From contig JAFYQC010000182.1 of assembly GCA_017547265.1 (NCBI GenBank), forward strand, positions 1-5,262: a DNA stretch of 5,262 nt, written 5' to 3'. A program made the position numbers and the translations under genes. This document shows positions 1 to 4,996 of the stretch, piece by piece. The notes under the pieces are model-generated. The model was not told where the DNA came from. It was given only the letters and a program-made list of their open reading frames with translations, and searched no databases. Positions within the stretch are counted from its first letter, which is position 1, and every line of letters begins with the position of its first letter. This DNA comes from Kiritimatiellia bacterium (GTDB taxonomy: Bacteria > Verrucomicrobiota > Kiritimatiellia > RFP12 > UBA1067).

Positions 1-1
1 C

Positions 2-163
2 ATCACCGACATCGGCTCCGTGAAAGCCTATGTGCACCGCACCACCGGAGCCATGCTCCCCCCTCCACCCTATCTTCCCCAGCATCGGTTTCCTCTTGTT
101 CAGGAGTCCTCTTCTCCAATAGAGGTAACCTCCATTGTCGGGCGGAACGAGCGCAGCGAGTGA
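2..163 (+). CDS. Possible C-terminal end of an unidentified upstream gene
   Basis: A reading frame is open from the left edge to a TGA at 161-163. It reads ITDIGSVKAYVHRTTGAML, then a proline-rich stretch (PPPPYLPQH), and ends GRNERSE. The first 19 or so codons mostly end in G or C, like the real genes here; later codons lose that bias, and the last dozen lie in a palindromic repeat element at 137-170. I do not recognise the family. It does not resemble YicC or RemA, which often precede gmk elsewhere. It may be a genuine gene tail extended by decayed or repeat DNA, or chance. It ends 55 bp before the gmk start. Confidence 0.3.
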   Translation: MTDIGSVKAYVHRTTGAMLPPPPYLPQHRFPLVQESSSPIEVTSIVGRNERSE

Positions 164-170
164 GTCCGAC
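137..170. repeat. Small palindromic GC-rich intergenic element
   Basis: GTCGG at 137-141 is complementary to CCGAC at 166-170, and they enclose a GAGCGCAGCGAGTGA core. A related string (GGAGCGAGCGAGCGAAGCGG, 2261-2280) lies inside the small lipoprotein gene. Such GAGCGMAGCGAG strings occur as dispersed elements in many genomes. No T-tract follows, so it is not a typical terminator. It sits 30-80 bp upstream of gmk. Confidence 0.4.
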
Positions 171-200
171 GGAACTCCCACCTACTCCACCTTAGGGCGA

Positions 201-218
201 TTTGGTATAATGTGCGCC
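201..218 (+). promoter_or_regulatory. Extended -10 promoter of gmk, predicted leaderless
   Basis: A perfect TATAAT at 206-211 is preceded by TGG (203-205), the extended -10 form (TGn). Only 7 nt (212-218) separate it from the ATG at 219, so a normal start site would fall on or next to the start codon and leave no room for a ribosome binding site. None is visible. No convincing -35 hexamer is seen 16-18 bp upstream, as expected for an extended -10 promoter. The same element at the same spacing precedes tgt. Confidence 0.75.
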
Positions 219-818
219 ATGAAGACAAAGCCGCTTTTCATCGTGATGTCCGCGCCTTCCGGCTGCGGCAAGTCCACCCTCATCGACATGCTTCTCCAGG
301 AGTACCACGACATCGTCTACTCGATCTCGTGCACGACACGCGCGCCGCGCGGCGAAGAGGAAGACGGCCTAGACTACCACTTCAAGACGAAGGAGCGCTT
401 CGAAGAGCTGATCCGCGAAAACGCCTTCATCGAATATGCCAAGGTTCACGACAACTACTACGGAACCCTCAAGGCCCCCATCGAGGAAGTCCTGGCCGAA
501 GGCAACTCGATGATACTCGACATCGACGTCCAGGGCGCGGCGAAGGTGCGCGACTATGTGCGCGCGCTTCCCAACAACGACCCGCTCAAGATCGGCTACG
601 TCGACATCTTCATTCTCCCTCCCGACATGGAAGAGCTTCGCCGCCGTCTCGTCAATCGCGGCACAGACGCGCCCGACGTGATCGAGCGCCGCATGGCAAA
701 TGCCGAAGGCGAGATCGCTCGCGCCGACGAGTACATGTTCAAGGTGACGAACGACGATCTCGGCCACGCCTACAAGCGCCTCTGCGATCTCATCGACGCC
801 CTCTCCGGCCGCATGTGA
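219..818 (+). CDS. gmk: Guanylate kinase
   Basis: This enzyme transfers phosphate from ATP to GMP, giving GDP in the cytoplasm, and recycles GMP. The 199-residue product has a P-loop at residues 12-20 (APSGCGKST), a GMP-binding segment SISCTTRAPRGEEEDGLDYHF at about 35-55, the YYGT motif, LDIDVQGA, and the arginine-rich lid/adenine-binding part (RRLVNRGTDAPDVIERRMANA). Length is close to the usual 185-210. I chose ATG 219 because it places the P-loop at the normal distance from the N-terminus and follows a perfect -10 box; an in-frame ATG at 210 overlaps the -10 box, and a TTG at 135 would add unconserved residues. Compared with typical bacterial Gmk there are about ten extra residues (DYVRALPNNDPLKIGYVD) before the IFILPP strand. 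The gene stands alone, convergent with the pseudouridine synthase gene; rpoZ, a frequent partner, is absent. Confidence 0.95.
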   Translation: MKTKPLFIVMSAPSGCGKSTLIDMLLQEYHDIVYSISCTTRAPRGEEEDGLDYHFKTKERFEELIRENAFIEYAKVHDNYYGTLKAPIEEVLAEGNSMILDIDVQGAAKVRDYVRALPNNDPLKIGYVDIFILPPDMEELRRRLVNRGTDAPDVIERRMANAEGEIARADEYMFKVTNDDLGHAYKRLCDLIDALSGRM

Positions 819-843
819 TCTTTGGCCCTTTGCGGCTAAGATC
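817..843 (+). terminator. Weak hairpin just after gmk
   Basis: GATCTT (817-822, overlapping the TGA stop) pairs with AAGATC (838-843), with a few more imperfect pairs inside (GGCC against GGCT). No T-run follows directly; the nearest is TTTTTT at 865-870. It might contribute to gmk 3'-end formation, but the pairing is imperfect and the segment is also a degenerate repeat copy (see 821-844). Confidence 0.25.
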
Positions 844-844
844 T
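821..844 (+). repeat. Degenerate direct copy of the CTTTGTGG repeat arm
   Basis: TTTGGCCCTTTGCGGCTAA, followed by GATCT, closely parallels the right arm of the large inverted repeat downstream (TTTGTGTCCTTTGTGGCTAA, then AAGATTT, 931-957). The match needs a small gap and a few substitutions. It suggests the gmk spacer holds three related copies: this one in the orientation of the right arm, plus the two inverted arms. Confidence 0.45.
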
Positions 845-865
845 CTTGCTATATTGCCTTTGGCT

Positions 866-952
866 TTTTTGCCACATAGAACACAAAGAAGCACAGAGTG
901 TTTTGGGATCTGGGGTGACACCCCAGTTTCTTTGTGTCCTTTGTGGCTAAAA
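866..952. repeat. Large inverted repeat (CACAAAG type) between convergent genes
   Basis: The left arm, 866-891 (GCCACATAGAACACAAAGAA at its core), is nearly the reverse complement of the right arm, 927-952 (CTTTGTGTCCTTTGTGGC at its core); the 26-bp arms differ at about four positions. At the centre is a perfect smaller stem, CTGGGGT (910-916), loop GAC, ACCCCAG (920-926). GCCACAAAG...CACAAAGA strings are, from memory, a widespread intergenic repeat in environmental bacteria and commonly give false ORFs containing LCVLCG or SHKGHKE; that is what a minus-strand frame across 790-1050 shows. The right arm ends 4 bp from the pseudouridine synthase stop codon and the left arm about 50 bp from the gmk stop, so the element could terminate both converging transcripts. 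That role is inferred. Confidence 0.75.
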
Positions 953-956
953 GATT

Positions 957-1856
957 TTATGCCCTTGCCCACGGAGGGTAGGGAGTGCGGAGATCCATGG
1001 GATCCCCAGAGACCGGGTGGCGGAACTTCGCCGCGAGCGCATGAAGGCAATGCCCCGTCATGTTCTCTACTGCAAACGCGCCATAGAGCCGGTCGTTCAC
1101 GATGTGCATCCCCGCGAGCGCGAGCTGCGCGCGAATCTGGTGCGTGACTCCGGTGAAAATCGTGACTTCCAGGAGCGTCTGCTCCTCCGTCTCAGTCGAT
1201 ATAAACTCCACCGGCTTGAAATTCGTCACCGCATGAAGCGGCTTCAGCCCCTCGCACTGCGCGCGCGTCAGCCGGTTGTGGTGAATGTCGATCATCCGGC
1301 AGAAGGGCAGCGTCGGGTCATGGACCAAGTCGTTCTCGAGTGTCCCACCTGCCGCGACCGTTCCCTCGACGAGCGCGAGGTACGTCTTCTCGACCGTCTG
1401 CGCGGCGAACTGGCTGCGGAGGTTCTCGAACGCTTCCGCCGTTCGCGCGACGAGGACGAGCCCAGACGTATCGGCATCGATGCGATGCACCGCGCCGGCG
1501 AGAAGGGGTCTGTCCCCAAGCGGAATGCACTCGGGGTGGCGCGCGGCCACTCCGTTCATCAGCGTTCCGAGCTCTGAGCGCTTCAGCGGCTGCACCGGCA
1601 TGCCACTCGGCTTGTCGTATGCGAGAAGTGCATCGTCCGCGAATACCTCGCGCAGTCGGACCGACGGATCTGGCGCAACGACGTTGTCGCACGCCTCCGC
1701 GAGCTCGCGCACTTCAATCGTTTCTCCGCCGCGGAGCTTCAGTCCCTTCGCCGCGCGACGACCATTGACAAGGATGCCGCCTGACTCTATCGCCTCGCGC
1801 GCGAAAGCTCGCGTGCTAGTCGGGAAATGCAAAAGAAGGGCGGCGTCCAAACGCAC
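957..1856 (-). CDS. RluA-family RNA pseudouridine synthase with S4 domain
   Basis: This enzyme isomerises uridine to pseudouridine in RNA, probably rRNA; the target site cannot be told from sequence. From the GTG at 1856 it is 299 residues. An S4 RNA-binding domain begins at once (RLDAALLLHF ... GGILVNGRRAAKG ... GGETIEV), followed by the catalytic domain with YDKPSGMPV, then HRIDADTSGLVLVART, where the Asp of HRID is the expected catalytic residue. TGVTHQIRAQLALAGMHIVND-RLYG and a C-terminal FRHPVSGDPMDLRTPYP complete the family pattern. The usual TGRTHQIR has Val instead of Arg here. An in-frame GTG at 1895 would add 13 residues, but that stretch lies at the decayed edge of a minisatellite, so I prefer 1856, as in RsuA-like proteins that begin MRLD. 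The 1856 start codon lies inside a strong hairpin (1832-1869). The gene is convergent with gmk; the minus-strand operon upstream could read into it across the minisatellite. Confidence 0.9.
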   Translation of the reverse strand: MRLDAALLLHFPTSTRAFAREAIESGGILVNGRRAAKGLKLRGGETIEVRELAEACDNVVAPDPSVRLREVFADDALLAYDKPSGMPVQPLKRSELGTLMNGVAARHPECIPLGDRPLLAGAVHRIDADTSGLVLVARTAEAFENLRSQFAAQTVEKTYLALVEGTVAAGGTLENDLVHDPTLPFCRMIDIHHNRLTRAQCEGLKPLHAVTNFKPVEFISTETEEQTLLEVTIFTGVTHQIRAQLALAGMHIVNDRLYGAFAVENMTGHCLHALAAKFRHPVSGDPMDLRTPYPPWARA

Positions 1857-1869
1857 GCCGCCCTTTTTT
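1832..1869. terminator. Strong bidirectional terminator-like hairpin over the pseudouridine synthase start
   Basis: AAGGGCGGCGT (1836-1846) and ACGCCGCCCTT (1855-1865) form a perfect 11-bp stem with an 8-nt loop (1847-1854). On the plus strand TTTTTT (1864-1869) runs on from the stem; on the minus strand CTTTT follows, and an A-tract lengthens the stem by 3 pairs after one mismatch. It has the form of an intrinsic terminator on either strand. No plus-strand gene ends here, so the obvious client is minus-strand transcription from the coiled-coil/lipoprotein unit. On that strand one arm contains the first two bases of the preferred GTG start, and the other arm codes for DAAL of the S4 domain. 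Confidence 0.65.
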
Positions 1870-1895
1870 ATCTCTATGCTCTTGTCTCTAATCAC

Positions 1896-2094
1896 TAATC
1901 CCTAACCCCTATCTCCAACTCCAACCCTTAACTCCAACTCCTGCGTACTGACCCCTGACTCCTGACCCCTATCTCCAACTCCAACTCTTAACTCCAACTC
2001 CTGCGTACTGACCCCTAACTCCTGACCCCTAACTCCTGACTCCTGTCTCCAACTCCAACTCCAACTCCTGCGTACTGACCCCTGACTCCTACTC
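1896..2094. repeat. Minisatellite, 60-bp unit, pyrimidine-rich on plus strand
   Basis: The segment fills the gap between the lipoprotein stop codon and the pseudouridine synthase gene. Two 60-bp units, 1911-1970 and 1971-2030, differ at only two positions. A third, rearranged copy lies at about 2044-2089. The core CTGCGTACTGACCCCT recurs at 1941-1956, 2001-2016 and 2067-2082 (spacings 60 and 66). Within units, short words such as CTCCAA, CCCTAA and ACTCCTG repeat, so smaller tandem steps of 6-7 bp underlie the larger unit. The minus strand is rich in GGGG, GGAG and GGTTAGGG-like runs. Reading frames across it (QESGV, TQELELRVGVG repeats) are artefacts of the repeat. I see no gene in it. Confidence 0.9.
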
Positions 2095-2289
2095 CTACTC
2101 ATACCTATCCATGATGCTTGGTGCTACAGGAGCCATGCCTTCCCACGACTTGTTGGACGACCACGGAAGATCGGTATCTTCCGCGGTGTCCGCGATGCAC
2201 CCGGCGAGAAGCCCCAGCGCTGCCGCCGCCGCGAATCCATAAAGGAGCTTCACGGCCGACGGAGCGAGCGAGCGAAGCGGAGAGAGCAT
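2095..2289 (-). CDS. Small lipoprotein of unknown function
   Basis: The 64-residue product starts MLSPLRSLAPSAVKLLYG, has a hydrophobic stretch (FAAAAALGLLAGC) ending in a lipobox LLAGC, and a mature part of about 30 residues: CIADTAEDTDLPWSSNKSWEG, then MAPVAPSIMDRYE. Signal peptidase II processing and lipid attachment at this Cys are expected. Acidic linkers followed by PW..(N/P)..SWEG are, as I recall, seen in small lipoproteins of PVC bacteria; no function is known to me. ATG 2289 is chosen because the longer frame (to 2358) overlaps the upstream gene and adds a charged non-signal sequence. It starts 20 bp after the coiled-coil gene, so it is probably co-transcribed; the upstream GAGACGG is only a weak ribosome site. 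Codons near its start (LRSLAPS) are written with a GAGCGAGCGAAGCGG repeat word. Confidence 0.8.
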   Translation of the reverse strand: MLSPLRSLAPSAVKLLYGFAAAAALGLLAGCIADTAEDTDLPWSSNKSWEGMAPVAPSIMDRYE

Positions 2290-2309
2290 AGTCGACCGTC
2301 TCTGCTTCG

Positions 2310-3443
2310 TTAGTCGGCGAAGATGATGTCGCCAGGCTGGATATCGCCCTGCTTCCACGCGCCGAGGATATCGCAGATGACGTAGTTCTTCTCGCGAACT
2401 TCCTGACGGAGGCGGATGCGGCCGATGAACTCGCCGGCCTCGCCGTGGAAGCCAGGACGCTTCACGCCGAGCTCGAGGTTCGGAATCGGATGGTCGAGGT
2501 TGTCGCCCTTGAGTTCCTTCATCGTCTTGGCGTCGAACTCGACAATGACGAACATGTTCGCGTTGTCGGCCTCGATGATTGTGCCCTTGTCGCCGGTCGG
2601 GATAGAATTGAGCTTGTCTGCGCCACCGGTGTTGCGGTTACGCTCGGCAATCATCTCCTGGATGAGCTTCTTCAGCTGTTCGACGAGCTTCTGGCTCTTC
2701 TGCAGCTCTTCCTTCGCGGCGGCCGTCTCGTCCTGGGCCGTAACGACTTCGTCCTTGAGAGAGGTGATCTCGGCGTTGAGTTCGTCGATCTGGGCCTTGA
2801 TCTTGACGATTTGGTTCTCGAGGTCGGCCTTGATCTCCTCGAGCTTGGCAATCTTCTCGTTCTTCTCGACGATCGTCACCTTGTCCGCGCGGGCGAGCGG
2901 CTTGATCTTGTTCAGCTCTTCGACCTGCTCGTCGAGGATCTTGTGGAGCTTCACGAGCTCGGCACGCGTCGTGTTGAGCTTGGACTGCATCTTCGACGCT
3001 CCGTCAAGGAGCAGCTCGAGGAGCTCGCGCTCCGTGCCCGGACCCTTCGTCTCGGGAACGTTGCCGTCCATGACGATGTTGCCCTCGAAGTCCAGGACGT
3101 AGACGTTGCGGAGCTGCTTCTTCGTCTCCTGGTTGTCCCAGCTGAACGTCTCGAGGTTGCTCTGCTCGAGGTAGAAGTTATAGTCTTCAAGGACGTTCTC
3201 GGTCTCGGGAATGTCGACGATCTTCGCCTCTATGGGCGAGACGTCCTTCTTCGTCTCCGTGGTCGCATCCTTATTGGGCTCGACCTTTTCGACCGTGCTG
3301 GCGATCTTGATGACATATTCCTCCTGCAGGCGGTTGCGATCCGTCAGGAGTGTACGTTTTTTGTTCAGTTCTATTTCGAACCACAGGGCCGCAGCCGAGA
3401 GGATCAAGAACAGATACACGAGGACGTGCAGTGCTTTATTCAT
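2310..3443 (-). CDS. Membrane-anchored coiled-coil protein with C-terminal beta-rich domain
   Basis: The 377-residue protein has one N-terminal membrane segment at about residues 5-21 (LHVLVYLFLILSAAALWF) with a short cytoplasmic tail, so the rest is probably periplasmic. Residues 25-135 are a mixed region with little recognisable fold (YVLDFEGNIVMDGNVPE). A long heptad-rich coiled coil runs from about 138 to 270, rich in Glu, Lys, Leu and Ile. The C-terminal domain, about 285-377, begins GTIIEADNANMFVIVEFD and ends GDIQPGDIIFAD; the GxIIxxxxxNxFVIV and QPGDxI pattern resembles the small SH3-like/FlgT-C-like domains on coiled-coil proteins of PVC bacteria. Function is unknown; a scaffold or envelope-tethering role is a guess. 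It leads a likely two-gene operon with the downstream lipoprotein and is divergent from tgt (82 bp apart). ATG 3443 has AGGA 10 nt upstream. Confidence 0.85.
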   Translation of the reverse strand: MNKALHVLVYLFLILSAAALWFEIELNKKRTLLTDRNRLQEEYVIKIASTVEKVEPNKDATTETKKDVSPIEAKIVDIPETENVLEDYNFYLEQSNLETFSWDNQETKKQLRNVYVLDFEGNIVMDGNVPETKGPGTERELLELLLDGASKMQSKLNTTRAELVKLHKILDEQVEELNKIKPLARADKVTIVEKNEKIAKLEEIKADLENQIVKIKAQIDELNAEITSLKDEVVTAQDETAAAKEELQKSQKLVEQLKKLIQEMIAERNRNTGGADKLNSIPTGDKGTIIEADNANMFVIVEFDAKTMKELKGDNLDHPIPNLELGVKRPGFHGEAGEFIGRIRLRQEVREKNYVICDILGAWKQGDIQPGDIIFAD

Positions 3444-3472
3444 ATGAGTATATTCCTATACGTGACTGTAAA

Positions 3473-3501
3473 ATGATACACCATTTCCGTTCTAAACGCA
3501 A
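3473..3501 (-). promoter_or_regulatory. Candidate promoter of the coiled-coil/lipoprotein operon
   Basis: On the minus strand TTGCGT (3501-3496) and TATCAT (3478-3473) are 17 bp apart, a weak -35 and a good -10. The predicted start near 3466 gives a 5' leader of about 22 nt holding AGGA (3457-3454) 10 nt before the ATG. This gene thus looks conventionally led, unlike tgt on the other strand. The leader also contains a small inverted repeat, GTATA-TTCC-TATAC (3448-3461). Confidence 0.45.
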
Positions 3502-3507
3502 CCGTTT

Positions 3508-3525
3508 TTTGGTAGAATATGCGGC
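3508..3525 (+). promoter_or_regulatory. Extended -10 promoter of tgt, predicted leaderless
   Basis: TTTGG followed by TAGAAT (3513-3518) lies exactly 7 nt before the ATG at 3526. TGG at 3510-3512 gives the extended -10 form. The 23 bases 3508-3530 match the gmk element (201-223) at 20 positions, including the spacer between -10 and ATG. There is no Shine-Dalgarno-like sequence. A T-run (3505-3510) precedes it, and no clear -35 is seen (TTCTAA at 3490-3495 is weak). Confidence 0.7.
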
Positions 3526-4635
3526 ATGAATTTTCAAGTCCTAAAGACGGATACGCGTACGCGGGCGAGGCTGGGGCGGCTTTTTACCCCCCACGGCACC
3601 GTCGAAACCCCCGTTTTTATGGACGTTGGCACGCTTGGGACGGTCAAGGCGCTGGAGCCGCGCGACCTCAAGGAGCTGGAGGCGCAGGTCATCCTGGGCA
3701 ACACCTACCACCTCATGTTGCGCCCCGGCGCGGAGGTCCTCGCGGCCGCCGGCGGGCTTCACCGCTTCATGGGCTGGGACGGGCCGATCCTCACCGACTC
3801 GGGCGGTTTCCAGGTCTTTTCGCTCGCCCGAATGCGCAAAATCACCGAGGAAGGGTGCCGCTTCAACTCCCATATCGACGGCCACGAGTTCTTCCTCGGG
3901 CCCAAGGAGTCGATGGAGATGCAGCGCGTCATCGGCTCGGACATCGCGATGGTCTTCGACGAATGCCTGCCCTACCCCTGCGACCGCGAGAGGGCCGAGA
4001 AGTCGGTCGAGCAGACCCTGCGCTGGGCCCAGGCCTCGAAGGACGCGCCACACGCCGACGGCCAGATGGTCTTCGGCATCGTTCAGGGCGGAGTCTACGA
4101 CGACATTCGCCGCCACTGCGCCGAGGAGCTCGTCAAGATCGGCTTCGACGGCTACGCGATCGGCGGCGTCTCGGTCGGCGAGCCCGAGGAGTTCATGTAC
4201 AAGGCGGTCGACGCGTCTGTTCCATATCTCCCCGAGGACAAGCCGCGCTACGTGATGGGGCTCGGCGTAATGCACCAGATGGCCGAGTGCGTGGCGCGCG
4301 GCATCGACATGTTCGACTGCGTGATCCCGACGCGCATCGCCCGCCACGGCACCGCGATCACGCGCCACGGCAACGTCGCGATCAAGGCGGCGAAGTGGGC
4401 GTTCGACCAGGGGCCAGTCGAGGAAGGGTGCGAGTGCTACTGCTGCCGCAACTTCTCGCGGAGCTACGTCCGCCACCTGCTCGCGTGCGACGAGATCCTC
4501 GGGCTTCGCCTTCTCACGATCCACAACGTCTGGGCGCTCAATCGCTTCATGAAGGAGATGCGCGCCGCGATCGAGGACGGTACTTTTTTCGATTGGAAAG
4601 AACAAGTAAAGAAAGACACAAAAGAAAATGAATAA
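3526..4635 (+). CDS. tgt: Queuine/preQ1 tRNA-guanine transglycosylase
   Basis: This enzyme exchanges guanine-34 for preQ1 in tRNAs with GUN anticodons, a step in queuosine synthesis. At 369 residues it is full length. Visible features: the TDSGGFQVFSL motif with catalytic Asp91; FDECLPYP (145-152), part of the base-recognition pocket of the bacterial type; GIVQGG (184-189); AIGGVSVGEP; FDCVIPTRIARHG with nucleophile Asp264; and the zinc site Cys302, Cys304, Cys307 and His333 (CECYCC ... TIHN). All key residues are present. ATG 3526 gives the standard N-terminus (MNFQVLKTDTRTRARLGRL) and follows a leaderless-type promoter; an ATG at 3519 is in another frame. It overlaps yajC by 8 bp, forming a tgt-yajC operon. 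queA is not in the window. The C-terminal tail is A-rich and codes for KKDTKENE. Confidence 0.97.
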   Translation: MNFQVLKTDTRTRARLGRLFTPHGTVETPVFMDVGTLGTVKALEPRDLKELEAQVILGNTYHLMLRPGAEVLAAAGGLHRFMGWDGPILTDSGGFQVFSLARMRKITEEGCRFNSHIDGHEFFLGPKESMEMQRVIGSDIAMVFDECLPYPCDRERAEKSVEQTLRWAQASKDAPHADGQMVFGIVQGGVYDDIRRHCAEELVKIGFDGYAIGGVSVGEPEEFMYKAVDASVPYLPEDKPRYVMGLGVMHQMAECVARGIDMFDCVIPTRIARHGTAITRHGNVAIKAAKWAFDQGPVEEGCECYCCRNFSRSYVRHLLACDEILGLRLLTIHNVWALNRFMKEMRAAIEDGTFFDWKEQVKKDTKENE

Positions 4636-4987
4636 CTGCATTATGCTCTGCGACGCCGCGCCTGCGGCCCCCGCTCCCGCGGCTCCTGCCGCCGCTCCCG
4701 CCCAGCAGTCCGGGTTCGGGATGATGGTTCCGATGCTGCTGATCCTCGCGATCTTCTACTTCATGATGGTTCGCCCTCAGCAGCGCAAGGAGAAGGAGCG
4801 CCGCCAGATGATAGAAGAATTGCGCGCGGGCGCGAAGATCATCTTCGCCGGCGGCATCATCGGCACCATCATCGAGGCGACCGAGAAGACGTTCAAGGTC
4901 GAGACCGCGAACGGAACCGAGATGGAGATTCTCCGCAGCTGCGTCCAGGGCGTTGTCACGCCCGAGGGAGCCGCTGAGGCCAAGTAA
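4628..4987 (+). CDS. yajC: Preprotein translocase accessory subunit YajC
   Basis: YajC is a small inner-membrane protein that associates with SecDF and the SecYEG channel during export. The 119-residue product has an Ala/Pro-rich N-terminus (residues 10-26), one membrane segment at about 31-48 (GMMVPMLLILAIFYFMMV), the family signature RPQQRKEKERR directly after it, and a cytoplasmic domain with GGIIGTI, a VETANGTEMEI strand pattern and a short acidic tail. Its ATG overlaps the end of tgt by 8 bp, which suggests translational coupling; an in-frame ATG at 4643 (MLCDAAP) is an alternative. Neither start has a clear Shine-Dalgarno sequence, although the upstream stretch is A/G-rich. secD often comes next, but here a different membrane protein follows after 9 bp. 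Confidence 0.93.
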   Translation: MNNCIMLCDAAPAAPAPAAPAAAPAQQSGFGMMVPMLLILAIFYFMMVRPQQRKEKERRQMIEELRAGAKIIFAGGIIGTIIEATEKTFKVETANGTEMEILRSCVQGVVTPEGAAEAK

Positions 4988-4996
4988 GCGCCGCCA

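Noticed and set aside
1..85. A minus-strand frame starting MLGKIGWRGEHG and open to the left edge
   Set aside because: It is short, Gly/His-rich and featureless, and the opposite strand has better third-position G/C bias; there is no support for a divergent gene.
866..952. Insertion sequence ends or a miniature transposable element
   Set aside because: The arms are inverted, but I see no target-site duplication and no transposase; the intergenic repeat explanation is simpler, though an ancient miniature element cannot be excluded.
790..1050. An 86-codon minus-strand frame with SHKGHKE and LCVLCG
   Set aside because: It spans the CACAAAG-type inverted repeat and the out-of-frame end of the pseudouridine synthase gene; these peptides are typical repeat artefacts.
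1896..2094. CRISPR array or telomere-like array
   Set aside because: The units are contiguous with no unique spacers, and the CCCTAA words are only a small, irregular part of a 60-bp minisatellite.
1902..2102. A 66-codon minus-strand frame with QESGV and TQELELRVGVG repeats
   Set aside because: It is the translation of the minisatellite; peptides of this kind arise wherever such heptamer-rich DNA is read.
2445..3476. A 343-codon open frame on the plus strand opposite the coiled-coil gene
   Set aside because: It mirrors the high-G+C codons of the coiled-coil gene, has a monotonous Leu/Asp/Val/Glu composition, no recognisable domain, and lies antisense to a gene with clear protein architecture.
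3541..4641. A 366-codon open frame antisense to tgt, and a 370-codon frame (3519-4631) overlapping tgt on the same strand
   Set aside because: tgt carries every catalytic and zinc residue in its own frame. The others are Arg/Ala/Val-rich by-products of G/C-ending codons and show no family motifs.
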